From Bacteroidia bacterium (GTDB taxonomy: Bacteria; Bacteroidota; Bacteroidia; Cytophagales; Cyclobacteriaceae): a stretch of DNA of 64,000 nt. The notes beneath the pieces are model-generated. The model searched no databases. It was not told the DNA's origin and saw nothing but the letters and a program-made list of their open reading frames with translations. Shown here piece by piece: positions 42,925 through 51,986 of the stretch (position 1 is the stretch's first letter; every line of letters starts with the position of its first letter). Position numbers and translations under genes: made by a program. The DNA lies in assembly GCA_030426345.1 (NCBI GenBank), contig JAUHYU010000008.1:1-64000 (forward strand). The letters are read 5' to 3'.

Positions 42925-44895
42925 ATGTGTAGACGGAAAATGATTTTTGTATTGGCGTTTCTTATCCATCATCTTGGCTATGGAGAGGGGCTGTTTCTTA
43001 ATAGTTATGATTGGGATCAAAGTCCAATTTTTGAAAAGGTACAGGTAGATGAAGCAGATCAAAATGCAATTATCCTTAAGGATCTAAAGACCATTGAATA
43101 CTATTTCGATGATGAATATAATACCCTATTGCAGTATTATACAATTCATACAAAAATACAGGTCAATACCCATGAAGCAGTAGAAATCTACAATAAGCAC
43201 TATATGCCCATGAACAGGGTGATAAGCATTGAGGATTTGCGGGCAAGGGTGATCACGAAGGATGGTGTGAAGGAGATAGAAAAAATAGATTTGAAAGATT
43301 ATGATAGTGATGACGACTATTCTTCTTATAAATATTTTGCGATAGAGGGTGTGGAGATTGGTAGCCAGATCGAATACATATATACTTTTAAAATGGCACC
43401 ACAACTCGAAGGGGGACGTGAATTTTTCCAATCAGACGAACTGACTTTGAATTGCGAATTCAATATTATCTGCGAGGATAAAATGTTCTTCAATACAAAA
43501 AGCTATAATGGATTTGGCGCCATTCAATTGGATACTACAATTGCTGGTAAAAATCATTATTTCGTTAAAATGCCTGAAATCAAACCTCTAAAGCAAGAGT
43601 TATATGCCCCATATAAAAACAGCTTGATGCGGGTAGAATATAAGCTCGATCATATTAAGCCTGCAGATGAAGTAAAACTCTATACTTACGATCAGCTGTC
43701 TAATCAGTTGAATGAGTACTTGCGCTCAGACATTACTAAAAAGGATTTAAAATCCATGAAGAAGCTTTCCAAAGACTTGGGGTTGGAAGGACTTATGGAA
43801 TTAGAAAAAGTCAGGAAAATTGAAGACTATTTAAAGCGCAATATCACTATTTCTGAGCAGGATAATGATGAATTCGAATCATTGGAGATAATCTTGGAAA
43901 AGCTAGTCGCTAACCAGCGTGGAACTATAAAAATGTATGTTGCCTTATTTGACATGAACGGAATAGACTATAAGTACGGCTTAACTTCCGATAGAACTAA
44001 GGTGATGATGGATCCTGATTTTGAATCTTATAGTTTTTTAGAAAATTATATTTTCTACTTTCCGCAATTTGATAAATACATGGCTCCAACAGAAACACTT
44101 TATCGTGTTGGTTTTATTCCATTTAATTGGAGTAACAATTACGGGTTATTTATTAAAAATGTAAAGTTGGGAGATACCTCAACAGGTATCGGTAAAGTAA
44201 AATTTATTGAGCCATTGAAATATGATGAGAATGTTGATCAGTTAGATATTAAGATCAACTTTGATGGAGAATTTGATGCTTTAAATCTAGATATTGAGAG
44301 AACACTTACGGGATACAATGCCACTTTTATCCAACCGATATTTCAGCTGGTTTCTGAGGCTGATAGTAAGTTGGTCGTAAATGAATTGCTGAATCTTTCT
44401 GGAAAAGATATTGACTTAAAGGAATTCAAGCTTAAGAATTCATCCTTAGATTCGTTTTATCAAAAGCCCTTAAAGATACAAGGTTTTGCCTCAACAAGCA
44501 GTTCGTTTTATGGTAAGGCGGGTAATCGATATTTGTTGAAAATCGGGGAAGTGATAGGGGAGCAGGTAGAGATGTATCAGGAGGAGGAACGCAAACTTCC
44601 GGTTGAGAATGAATTTAATCGCAACTATGTACGAAATATCCAGTTTGAAATTCCCAAAGGATATTCAGTGCGTAATCTTGATGAGCTGAAAATGAATATT
44701 TTTTATGAAGAAAATGGCAATAAATCCATGGGATTTGTTTCAGACTACGAGGTGGATGGAGATCAGGTAAATGTATCTATCAAGGAATATTACAAACAAC
44801 TTGACTATCCATTGAAAGATTTTGATCAGTTCAGGAGGATCATCAACGCTGCAGCAGACTTCAACAAAAAAGTGTTGATATTCGAAAAAGGGTAA
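42925..44895 (+). CDS. DUF3857 protein with degenerate transglutaminase domain
   Basis: A 656-residue exported protein, paralogous in size and layout to the upstream one. It has a signal peptide (IFVLAFLIHHLGYGEG), the DUF3857 domain, and a transglutaminase-like domain in which the catalytic cysteine is replaced: the site reads NQRGTIKMYVAL with Thr334 where the neighbour has Cys. The His and Asp positions are not recognisable either. It is probably a non-catalytic partner or regulator of the upstream enzyme. The dispersed DNA motif occurs at 43751 and 44723. Confidence 0.8.
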   Translation: MCRRKMIFVLAFLIHHLGYGEGLFLNSYDWDQSPIFEKVQVDEADQNAIILKDLKTIEYYFDDEYNTLLQYYTIHTKIQVNTHEAVEIYNKHYMPMNRVISIEDLRARVITKDGVKEIEKIDLKDYDSDDDYSSYKYFAIEGVEIGSQIEYIYTFKMAPQLEGGREFFQSDELTLNCEFNIICEDKMFFNTKSYNGFGAIQLDTTIAGKNHYFVKMPEIKPLKQELYAPYKNSLMRVEYKLDHIKPADEVKLYTYDQLSNQLNEYLRSDITKKDLKSMKKLSKDLGLEGLMELEKVRKIEDYLKRNITISEQDNDEFESLEIILEKLVANQRGTIKMYVALFDMNGIDYKYGLTSDRTKVMMDPDFESYSFLENYIFYFPQFDKYMAPTETLYRVGFIPFNWSNNYGLFIKNVKLGDTSTGIGKVKFIEPLKYDENVDQLDIKINFDGEFDALNLDIERTLTGYNATFIQPIFQLVSEADSKLVVNELLNLSGKDIDLKEFKLKNSSLDSFYQKPLKIQGFASTSSSFYGKAGNRYLLKIGEVIGEQVEMYQEEERKLPVENEFNRNYVRNIQFEIPKGYSVRNLDELKMNIFYEENGNKSMGFVSDYEVDGDQVNVSIKEYYKQLDYPLKDFDQFRRIINAAADFNKKVLIFEKG

Positions 44896-45051
44896 TGTTT
44901 CAATGGATACTTTTTATTGAGGTCAGACAACTTTCCATTATAAAATTTGTTTACTACTAAGGTTATTGTTTACATCTTAGGGATGGATACAATGCTTGAT
45001 TTTTTTTTGTATTTGTTTAAAGTTTGTTGATAGTAGAAAATAAGTAGGAAA

Positions 45052-45609
45052 ATGGTAAACAATGAAAATTTGGAATTGGCCACATTTGGGTCAGGGTGTT
45101 TTTGGTGTGTGGAAGCGATATTTCAACGAGTGAATGGTATGCAGAAAGTTGTATCAGGGTATTCGGGCGGCCACATCAAAAATCCAAGTTATAGGGAGGT
45201 GTGTCAAGGAACTACGGGACATGCGGAAGTCTGCCAACTGAGTTTTGACCAAAAAGTAGTAAGCTACGAAGAACTACTTGAAGTATTTTGGCAAACTCAT
45301 GATCCCACTACCCTTAACAGGCAAGGAGCTGACGTGGGAACTCAATATCGCTCTGCTGTTTTTTATCATAATGAAAAGCAAAGGGAGTTGGCGGAGAAGT
45401 ATAAGAAGCAACTGGAAACGGCAGGGATATTTAAAAGTCCGATAGTGACGGAAATCGTGCCTTATAAGATCATGTACCCAGCGGAAGAACATCATCAAAA
45501 CTATTTTAATCAAAACGGGTCCCAACCGTATTGCAGTATCGTAATTCAGCCTAAAGTTCTTAAATTTAAGAAGGAATTTAAAGATAAAATGGTATCGGAT
45601 AGCAAATAA
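45052..45609 (+). CDS. msrA: Peptide-methionine (S)-S-oxide reductase
   Basis: A 185-residue cytoplasmic enzyme that reduces methionine-S-sulfoxide in proteins. The catalytic motif GSGCFWC is at residues 13-19 with the nucleophile Cys16. The family segments VVSGYSGGHIKNPSY, WQTHDPTTLNRQGADVGTQYRS and AEEHHQNYF are all present. There is no fused MsrB domain and no signal peptide. The gene stands alone with 155 bases of AT-rich DNA upstream. Confidence 0.94.
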   Translation: MVNNENLELATFGSGCFWCVEAIFQRVNGMQKVVSGYSGGHIKNPSYREVCQGTTGHAEVCQLSFDQKVVSYEELLEVFWQTHDPTTLNRQGADVGTQYRSAVFYHNEKQRELAEKYKKQLETAGIFKSPIVTEIVPYKIMYPAEEHHQNYFNQNGSQPYCSIVIQPKVLKFKKEFKDKMVSDSK

Positions 45610-45678
45610 TAGCATTTCCGCATAAAAATATTGGGTGATTTTTTGTAATCTTCGTGAAAACAAAAAATTGCCTTTTTT

Positions 45679-47190
45679 ATGAAACGAATTACTCTCGCAG
45701 TTTTATTTCTCATTGTTACCATCTATGGGTGCAATACTCAAAAAGAAACAAATACAAATATTTTTCTTGCTCAAGGCATCATGTCCGGGGAGCCCACAGA
45801 AAGTTCAATTATTCTACAATCACGGCTGACGGCTACGGATTCACTGGTAAGCGGGGATGTTCCTGGGAAGTCAGGGGTAGGTCGGTTTGAGATTGCAGAC
45901 AACGAACGATTTGAAAATTCCCATTATTCCGATTGGTTGACTGCAGAAGGAAAAGATGATTATATTCTAAAATATAGTTTTGGTAAACTCTCTCCAGGGA
46001 AAAAATACTTTTATCGATTGCACTATGGAGAAGATGAAAATGATGTAAAGACTAGTTTTGAGGCATCTTTTAAGACTAATCCCGGCGAAGGAAAAAGCAT
46101 GGCTACGACTTTTGTGGTTGTCACAGGTATGAACAATTACTTTTTTGAATATGGAAAGTACAATCGATCAACGGCTTATGCTGGGAAGGACAAAGCATTG
46201 GGATTTCCGGCACTCAAATCCATTTTGGATCAAAAACCAGATTTTTTTATCGGGACAGGAGATAATGTATATTTTGACCATCCCAATGAAAAAGGTTTTC
46301 AGTCCAGCATGAAAAAGGGAAACGACCCTGATCCTGCCGGGTATGGAGGAAAAGAAGTAGTAGATGAAGCAGGGATGCGACGCAAATATCATGAGCAATT
46401 TGCGAAGCAACGGTTTGTGGATCTATTTAGGGAAGTACCAACCTATTGGGAGAAGGACGATCATGACTACCGTAAAAATGATGCAGATCCATTTACAGAC
46501 TTTCCGATAACCCATGCCATGGGAATTAAGAACTTTAGAGAGCAACTTCCTGTTGTTGATCCTGTTAAAGGTGGAAAAACGTATCGTACCCACCGAATCA
46601 GCAAAGACTTACAACTATGGTTTGTTGAGGGGAGGGATTATCGTGATGCCAATTCTAAACCTGATGGACCTGACAAAACCCTTTGGGGTGCCGAGCAATT
46701 GGCATGGTTGAAAAGCACTTTATTGGCCAGTGATGCAACATTCAAGATACTGGTCTCGCCAACTCCAATGGTTGGCCCTGATGATGCTTATAAAAAAGAT
46801 AATCATGTTAATCCTGATGGATTTAGGCATGAGGGAGAAGCCTTTTTTGATTGGATCATAGATAATGGGTTTTTGGATAAAAATTTCTATATCATCTGTG
46901 GCGATCGCCACTGGCAATATTATGCTACGCATCCTAAAGGCATTGAGGAGTTCTCAACCGGAGCCTTGGTAGATAATAATTCGCGTGCCGGTCGAGTGGC
47001 CGGAGATCCAAATAGCACAGATCCTGAAGCCAAAATACTTCAGCACTATGTACAGGGCACTCCCGAAGAAGCTTCAGGGGGATTTCTCACGGTCAAAGTT
47101 GAACCCGGTGAAAAACCGGAGTTACAATTTCTATTTTATGATGAACATGGAGTCCAACTGTATTCGGAGACAAAAACTCCAAAAAAATAG
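45679..47190 (+). CDS. PhoD-like metallophosphatase, lipoprotein
   Basis: A 503-residue exported phosphatase. The lipobox YGC sets the lipidated cysteine near residue 18. An N-terminal fibronectin-like segment precedes the PhoD metallophosphatase domain, with GTGDNVYFDH, WEKDDHDYRKND, LVSPTPMVGPD and CGDRHWQYY carrying the metal ligands. PhoD-type enzymes hydrolyse phosphodiesters such as teichoic acid or release phosphate from organic esters; in this Gram-negative setting phosphate scavenging is the likely role. A degraded left half of the CCATGG-type hairpin follows the stop. Confidence 0.83.
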   Translation: MKRITLAVLFLIVTIYGCNTQKETNTNIFLAQGIMSGEPTESSIILQSRLTATDSLVSGDVPGKSGVGRFEIADNERFENSHYSDWLTAEGKDDYILKYSFGKLSPGKKYFYRLHYGEDENDVKTSFEASFKTNPGEGKSMATTFVVVTGMNNYFFEYGKYNRSTAYAGKDKALGFPALKSILDQKPDFFIGTGDNVYFDHPNEKGFQSSMKKGNDPDPAGYGGKEVVDEAGMRRKYHEQFAKQRFVDLFREVPTYWEKDDHDYRKNDADPFTDFPITHAMGIKNFREQLPVVDPVKGGKTYRTHRISKDLQLWFVEGRDYRDANSKPDGPDKTLWGAEQLAWLKSTLLASDATFKILVSPTPMVGPDDAYKKDNHVNPDGFRHEGEAFFDWIIDNGFLDKNFYIICGDRHWQYYATHPKGIEEFSTGALVDNNSRAGRVAGDPNSTDPEAKILQHYVQGTPEEASGGFLTVKVEPGEKPELQFLFYDEHGVQLYSETKTPKK

Positions 47191-47305
47191 CTTAAAATCC
47201 ATGAGATTGTATATTATATAAGGATAAAGATAAATAAGCTTATCGTAATTGTAACTTCAAATTATTTTCTCTGGTAAAAGCTAGTATTCATCAATTAGTA
47301 GTATT

Positions 47306-48472
47306 ATGTCTAAACAGATCTTTTTAACAGTATTAGTAATCTTGGCAATTTATGCCTGTGAATCAAATAAGAAGAAAGAAACCATGCAAACTGAAAATGA
47401 ATCACCATTTGCAATCTCTTCAAAGGCCTTTGGAAGCCTGCCGAGTGGTCAAGCTGTGACAGAATATACCTTTGCGAATGGCAATGGGATGGAAGTTAAG
47501 ATCATGGACTTTGGGGGGATTATTACCAGTCTGAAGGTGCCGGATAGGCATGGCAATGTTGGAGATGTGGTACTAGGCTTTGACAATTTACAAGACTACC
47601 TCAAAGAACATCCATATTTCGGCGCCCTGATCGGAAGATATGGAAACCGGATTGCTAAGGGGAAATTTACCTTAGATGGGAAGGAATACGACTTGGCAGT
47701 TAACAATGGAGAAAATCATTTGCATGGTGGTTTGAAGGGCTTTGATAAAGTGATGTGGACTGCTGAAATCGTGGAAGGAGAGCTAACAGCGGGATTGAAA
47801 TTGAATTATTTAAGCAAAGATATGGAAGAGGGGTATCCTGGAAATTTGGACGTGGAAGTAGTTTATACAATTTCAGAAAACAATGAAATCAAAGTAGATT
47901 ATAAGGCCACAACAGATAAAACCACAGTAGTAAACTTAACTCAGCATACCTATTTTAACTTAGAAGGAAAAGGTTCAGAAAATATCCTGAATCATGAGAT
48001 TATGATAAAATCATCTGATTTTATTCCAGTTGATGCAGGGTTAATTCCTACCGGAGAATTGATGCCTGTGGCCGGAACACCATTTGATTTTTCAAAGCTT
48101 ACCAAAGTAGGTGAGGGCATTAATGATGACAATGCGCAAATAAAAATAGGAGGGGGTTACGATCATTGCTGGGTGCTGAACAAATCAGGTGAAAATACTC
48201 TAGATTGGGTGATTAAAGTGGTAGACCCATCAAGTGGAAGGGTTATGGAAATGGCCACAACAGAGCCAGGTGTACAATTCTATTCTGGTAATTTTCTAGA
48301 TGGAACGCTCACCGGGAAAGACAATATCACATACCCACATAGATATGCTATGTGCTTCGAAACAGAACACTATCCGGATTCACCAAATCAACCGCAGTTT
48401 CTAAGTACGGTTTTACATCCCGGAGAGGAATATAAGTCTACAACGATATTCAAATTTTCCACAATAGAATAA
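47306..48472 (+). CDS. galM: Aldose 1-epimerase, lipoprotein
   Basis: A 388-residue galactose mutarotase family protein carried on a lipoprotein signal (IYACES, Cys near residue 18). Catalytic residues are visible in NHLHGGLKGFDK, LTQHTYFNLEG (His) and FETEHYPDSPN (Glu). It interconverts alpha and beta anomers of aldoses. Export with a lipid anchor fits a role in periplasmic or surface sugar processing next to sulfatases and glycan esterases elsewhere in the window. Length and motifs are normal. Confidence 0.9.
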   Translation: MSKQIFLTVLVILAIYACESNKKKETMQTENESPFAISSKAFGSLPSGQAVTEYTFANGNGMEVKIMDFGGIITSLKVPDRHGNVGDVVLGFDNLQDYLKEHPYFGALIGRYGNRIAKGKFTLDGKEYDLAVNNGENHLHGGLKGFDKVMWTAEIVEGELTAGLKLNYLSKDMEEGYPGNLDVEVVYTISENNEIKVDYKATTDKTTVVNLTQHTYFNLEGKGSENILNHEIMIKSSDFIPVDAGLIPTGELMPVAGTPFDFSKLTKVGEGINDDNAQIKIGGGYDHCWVLNKSGENTLDWVIKVVDPSSGRVMEMATTEPGVQFYSGNFLDGTLTGKDNITYPHRYAMCFETEHYPDSPNQPQFLSTVLHPGEEYKSTTIFKFSTIE

Positions 48473-48608
48473 ATGGTCAAAAATCCATGAAAATGGAATA
48501 ATGAGTGTATGAAGTAAAGTGTTAACTCTTTAAGTTATTTTTCTATTTTTTCTTTAGGAATGCATTATTTTAAATTATACTTTGAAAAAATAAACTAAAC
48601 AACAAAAA

Positions 48609-49052
48609 ATGATTGATTCACTTTTAAACGGATTGAAAGGTCAAATTTCGGGAGATTTGTTGGCCAAAGTCGGCTTAGATGCTTCAAAGACCGATGATGT
48701 AGTCAAAATTGCAGGAGAGTCTGCAAAAGAAGTAATGGGAAACGAATTGCTCTCGGGTGGTTTGGATACTGTGATGAACCTTTTTTCCAAGGGCTCAAAT
48801 AGTTCTTCTGCCAATTCCTTGCAAAGCAGTTTAACAAATAATTTGGTGAGTAATTTTGCTCGTAAATTGGGGATTAATGAGACAATGGCCAGGACACTGG
48901 CTGCAGCTATTGTCCCTAAAGTTATTGATTACGTTACTAAATTAAATAGCGAAACAGCGGATACTGATTCGTCGGCTATTTCAGGTATGTTTGGCGGACA
49001 AGATGGTTTAGCAGATAAAGCTAAAGGAATGTTAGGGGGATTGTTCTCTTAG
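48609..49052 (+). CDS. Small Gly/Ser-rich protein of unknown function
   Basis: A 147-residue soluble protein. Composition is rich in Ser, Gly and Leu, with two similar helical halves and a C-terminal glycine-rich tail (MFGGQDGLADKAKGMLGGLFS), a pattern reminiscent of DUF937/DUF2780-type proteins, but I cannot assign the family. No signal peptide or membrane helix is evident. A 44-bp perfect palindrome terminates it. The leader is unusually AT-rich. Confidence 0.7.
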   Translation: MIDSLLNGLKGQISGDLLAKVGLDASKTDDVVKIAGESAKEVMGNELLSGGLDTVMNLFSKGSNSSSANSLQSSLTNNLVSNFARKLGINETMARTLAAAIVPKVIDYVTKLNSETADTDSSAISGMFGGQDGLADKAKGMLGGLFS

Positions 49053-49115
49053 AAAAATTAAATGTTTAAAGCTCAATAAACTTATTTCTTTAGGTCATAA
49101 TAGGGCAGTGAACTC

Positions 49116-49159
49116 GATATTAAAAAAGGCAACGTTTAAACGTTGCCTTTTTTAATATC
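49116..49159 (+). terminator. 44-bp perfect palindromic terminator
   Basis: Bases 49116-49137 are the exact reverse complement of 49138-49159. The stem core is AAAAAAGGCAACGTTTAAAC and it runs into six Ts. It lies 64 bases after the small Gly/Ser-rich gene, ahead of the TetR operator. Confidence 0.88.
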
Positions 49160-49257
49160 CAAAATTTATACTGGTTTATGTATGATAATAGTATACCTAA
49201 AGTAAAACAGATTCTTATCATAGAAACTTTGTTTTTAATTCTTTCGTATTGTAATAT

Positions 49258-49275
49258 TGACCGACCGTTCAGTCA
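49258..49275 (+). promoter_or_regulatory. TetR-family operator upstream of the regulator gene
   Basis: TGACCGACCGTTCAGTCA is an imperfect 18-bp palindrome with half-sites TGACCGACC and (reverse) TGACTGAAC, seven of nine bases matching. It is of the GACCGACC/GGTCGGTC type bound by many TetR/AcrR repressors, and ends 11 bases before the ATG, so autorepression is likely. It makes the TTG at 49257 an improbable start. Confidence 0.75.
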
Positions 49276-49286
49276 TAAAATATATT

Positions 49287-49865
49287 ATGAGTCCAAGAAC
49301 CTCAGAGCAAAATGAAAAAGTCAGATCAGAAAGCATCAATAGGATCCTTGGTGCAGCACTCAAGTTGATAGCAAAAAATGGTTTTGAAACCACGAGTATT
49401 GCGCAAATAGCCAAAGAAGCCGAGGTGTCCAAAGGCTTGATGTATAATTATTTTGACAGCAAAGAAGATTTGTTAAAAGCAATCATAAGCAATGTCTTAG
49501 AAGAGGGGGAAAAGTTGATGATAAATCATCTTTCGGATGATCCAGTTGAGACATTAGCCAATGTTTTCAAATGGTTTTTCAATGATTTACGAAGTCATCG
49601 TGAAGAGTGGAAACTCTTTGCAGAAATAACCTTCAAGGTTAATAAATTTGATTTTGTGCAGGAGTTGATGAGAGGGAAATTACGTGAATATGTTGAACTC
49701 ATATCGTCATTACTTGAGCAAATTGGGATAAAGCATCCGTACGAAGAGGCCTTAATTATTACCGCATTGTTTGATGGGATTGGCATACAATACCTTGCCA
49801 CCGGGCAAGAATATCCTTTGGATCGTATGGAAAAACATTTGGTGAAAAAATATTGTAATAAATAA
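49287..49865 (+). CDS. TetR/AcrR family transcriptional regulator
   Basis: A 192-residue regulator starting at ATG 49287. The N-terminal helix-turn-helix reads AALKLIAKNGFETTSIAQIA then EVSKGLMYNYFDSKEDLL, the standard TetR layout. The C-terminal ligand domain is unspecific. A palindromic operator sits immediately upstream, so the protein probably represses itself and the genes that follow: the LolA-like gene starts 6 bases after its stop, and the ABC genes and outer-membrane gene continue in the same direction. The ligand may be a lipid or envelope-stress signal; this is inference. Confidence 0.88.
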   Translation: MSPRTSEQNEKVRSESINRILGAALKLIAKNGFETTSIAQIAKEAEVSKGLMYNYFDSKEDLLKAIISNVLEEGEKLMINHLSDDPVETLANVFKWFFNDLRSHREEWKLFAEITFKVNKFDFVQELMRGKLREYVELISSLLEQIGIKHPYEEALIITALFDGIGIQYLATGQEYPLDRMEKHLVKKYCNK

Positions 49866-49871
49866 CAGATT

Positions 49872-50666
49872 ATGAATCAGTTGATAAGTTATGTTTTAAG
49901 TAAAAATTCATGGATTTTGAATGCTTTTATGCTCGTGATTTTGTTGGGGGCTGCACTCATGCCTTTGACTAGTCAAGCTCAGGATGCAAAGGAGATTGTA
50001 CAAAAAATGGAAGATAACCAGCGGGGCGATCATGTGACACAGGAGTTGACCATGACGATAGTTCGGCCTTCTTGGAAGCGTAGTATTTACATGAAAAGCT
50101 GGGGAAGAGGCACCGAGTATTCCATGATATATATCACAGCCCCAGCTAAGGAAAAAGGGCAGGTATTCATGAAGCGTAAAAAGGAAATGTGGAATTGGGT
50201 GCCTTCCATAGACCGCATGATCAAACTTCCTCCATCCATGATGATGCAGTCTTGGATGGGTTCTGATTTTACCAATGACGATCTGATCAGGGAATCATCC
50301 ATTGTATTGGATTATGACCATTCCATTGTTGGAGAAGAGACTTTGCAGGACAGGCTATGCTATAAAATACAATTGATACCGAAGCCGGAAGCGGCAGTAG
50401 TTTGGGGTAAGCTTATTTTGTGGATTTCCAAAGAAGGGGATCTATTGCTGAAGCAGGAATTTTATGATGAAGATGAATATCTGGTCAATACACAGATCAT
50501 GTCAGATATCAAATCAATAGGAGGTAGGACGATTCCTTGCAAATTGGAAATGATTCCAGCTGACGAAGATGGTAAAAAGACAGTGATGCAAATCGAGGCT
50601 TCAGATTTCAATACAGACATCAAAGAGTCCTTCTTCGCCCAGCAGAATATGAAGCGGATTAGGTAG
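49872..50666 (+). CDS. LolA-like outer-membrane lipoprotein-sorting protein (COG2834 type)
   Basis: A 264-residue exported protein. The signal covers about 36 residues and ends in SQAQD. The mature part is the half-barrel LolA-like fold of the COG2834 branch: VQKMEDNQRGDHVTQELTM, MYITAPAKEKG-like IYITAPAKEKGQVFMKRK, MWNWVPSIDRMIKLPPSMM and IPCKLEMIPADEDGKK. Proteins of this branch usually occur beside ABC or RND exporters and are thought to carry lipids or lipoproteins across the periplasm. Here it is followed by two permeases and an ATPase. Confidence 0.85.
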   Translation: MNQLISYVLSKNSWILNAFMLVILLGAALMPLTSQAQDAKEIVQKMEDNQRGDHVTQELTMTIVRPSWKRSIYMKSWGRGTEYSMIYITAPAKEKGQVFMKRKKEMWNWVPSIDRMIKLPPSMMMQSWMGSDFTNDDLIRESSIVLDYDHSIVGEETLQDRLCYKIQLIPKPEAAVVWGKLILWISKEGDLLLKQEFYDEDEYLVNTQIMSDIKSIGGRTIPCKLEMIPADEDGKKTVMQIEASDFNTDIKESFFAQQNMKRIR

Positions 50667-50713
50667 GTTCTGGCTTCTGGGCACTAGTGTCTAGCACTCA
50701 GGAGCCAGAAACC
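50667..50713. repeat. Inverted repeat between the LolA-like and permease genes
   Basis: TTCTGGCTTCTG (50668-50679) pairs with CAGGAGCCAGAA (50699-50710) with one wobble. The loop holds CACTAGTG and a second CTAG. It sits in the only sizeable gap of the operon and resembles short CTAG-rich intergenic repeats seen in other Cytophagales; it could be a REP-type element or modulate mRNA stability. Confidence 0.6.
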
Positions 50714-50737
50714 GTATTTCACATTTAAGAAAAAAAC

Positions 50738-51952
50738 ATGAACATAATCTTAGCATGGCGCAATTTATGGCGCAACAAAAGGCGCACACTCATCACGGTT
50801 GCTTCCGTTTTTTTTGGTGTGCTGCTCTCTACCATAATCTCCTCGATGCAGGAGGGGTCTTACAGTTCGATGGTAGATAATGTGGTGAAGTTTTATTCGG
50901 GATACATCCAGGTACAGAATGAAGAATATTGGGACAACAAAACCCTCAATAATTCCATGGAGCCTTCACAGGTTCTGCTAGACCAGGTGACCTCTGTAAA
51001 GGAAGTAACGCATGTGACCTCTAGGTTGGAGTCTTTTGCCTTGGCATCGTCCCACACCATCACCAAAGGAGCCATGGTAAGTGGTGTTGTTCCGGACAAG
51101 GAAAACGAAATTACACAACTCAAAAAATGGGTGGTCGAAGGATCGTTTTTCTCAGAAAATGACCAGGGAGTGTTGGTAGGCTCAGAATTGGCCAAATACC
51201 TCAAGATGGGTGTTGGGGACACTTTAGTACTGTTGGGATCGGGGTACCACGGCGTAAGCGCAGCGGGCAAGTTTCCTATCCGTGGCATTCTCAACTTTCC
51301 TAACCCAGAACTCAATAAGCAGTCTGTATATATGGACTTGAAGGTCTGCCAGGAGTTTTTCTCTGCCGACAATTTGGTTTCTTCACTGATCGTAATGGTG
51401 AAGGATCAGTATGATATGCCGGCAGTATTCAAGAAACTGAAAGCTAAAATTTCTGCTCCCTATGCGGTGTTGTCTTGGGATGAAATGCAGCCCGAGTTGG
51501 TGCAATTGATCGACAGCGATCGCGCTGGAGGCCAGGTAATGATTGCAGTTTTGTACATACTCATTGGCTTTGGGATATTCAGTACCATCATGATGCTGGT
51601 GGCAGAAAGAACCCGGGAAATGGGCGTGATGGTCGCTATTGGTATGCAAAAATCCAAGCTGGCCATTACCATGTTTCTGGAAACAGTATATATCGGAATT
51701 ATTGGTGTTTTGGCAGGTTTTGCTGGTAGCATCCCGATTATTATCTATTTCTATAATAACCCTATTTCGTTGCAAGGTGGTGCAGCAGCAGCCATGACAG
51801 AAATGGGAATAGAGCCATATATGTATTTTACTTTGCAGCCATCCGTATTTTACAGACAGGCCATTATCGTATTTGCCATCACCTCCGTAGTTGCATTGTA
51901 TCCACTGTTTATGTCGGCAAAATTGAAAGTAAATCAAGCACTGAAAGCTTAA
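50738..51952 (+). CDS. ABC transporter permease, FtsX/LolE-type
   Basis: A 404-residue inner-membrane permease. One N-terminal transmembrane helix (RRTLITVASVFFGVLLSTI) is followed by a large periplasmic domain of about 220 residues and three C-terminal helices (MIAVLYILIGFGIFSTIMML and others), the MacB/LolC/E/FtsX layout. The helix-3 region ends in AERTREMGVMVAIGM, the conserved coupling loop of this class. It pairs with the next permease, 34 bases downstream, and the ATPase as a heterodimeric LolCDE-like complex. Confidence 0.87.
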   Translation: MNIILAWRNLWRNKRRTLITVASVFFGVLLSTIISSMQEGSYSSMVDNVVKFYSGYIQVQNEEYWDNKTLNNSMEPSQVLLDQVTSVKEVTHVTSRLESFALASSHTITKGAMVSGVVPDKENEITQLKKWVVEGSFFSENDQGVLVGSELAKYLKMGVGDTLVLLGSGYHGVSAAGKFPIRGILNFPNPELNKQSVYMDLKVCQEFFSADNLVSSLIVMVKDQYDMPAVFKKLKAKISAPYAVLSWDEMQPELVQLIDSDRAGGQVMIAVLYILIGFGIFSTIMMLVAERTREMGVMVAIGMQKSKLAITMFLETVYIGIIGVLAGFAGSIPIIIYFYNNPISLQGGAAAAMTEMGIEPYMYFTLQPSVFYRQAIIVFAITSVVALYPLFMSAKLKVNQALKA

Positions 51953-51986
51953 TTATCTAAAAGTTATTTAACTAAAATATACGAAT

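Noticed and set aside
49257-49286. TTG at 49257 as start of the TetR regulator
   Set aside because: The operator palindrome would be coding; ATG 49287 gives the usual short lead before the helix-turn-helix.
50893-51372. A 159-codon minus-strand open frame in the same permease
   Set aside because: Antisense shadow; no signal, motif or start context of its own.
51383-51937. A 184-codon minus-strand open frame opposite the first ABC permease
   Set aside because: The plus-strand permease has clear transmembrane topology and a coupling-loop motif; the reverse frame gives a His/Asn-rich sequence with no family features.
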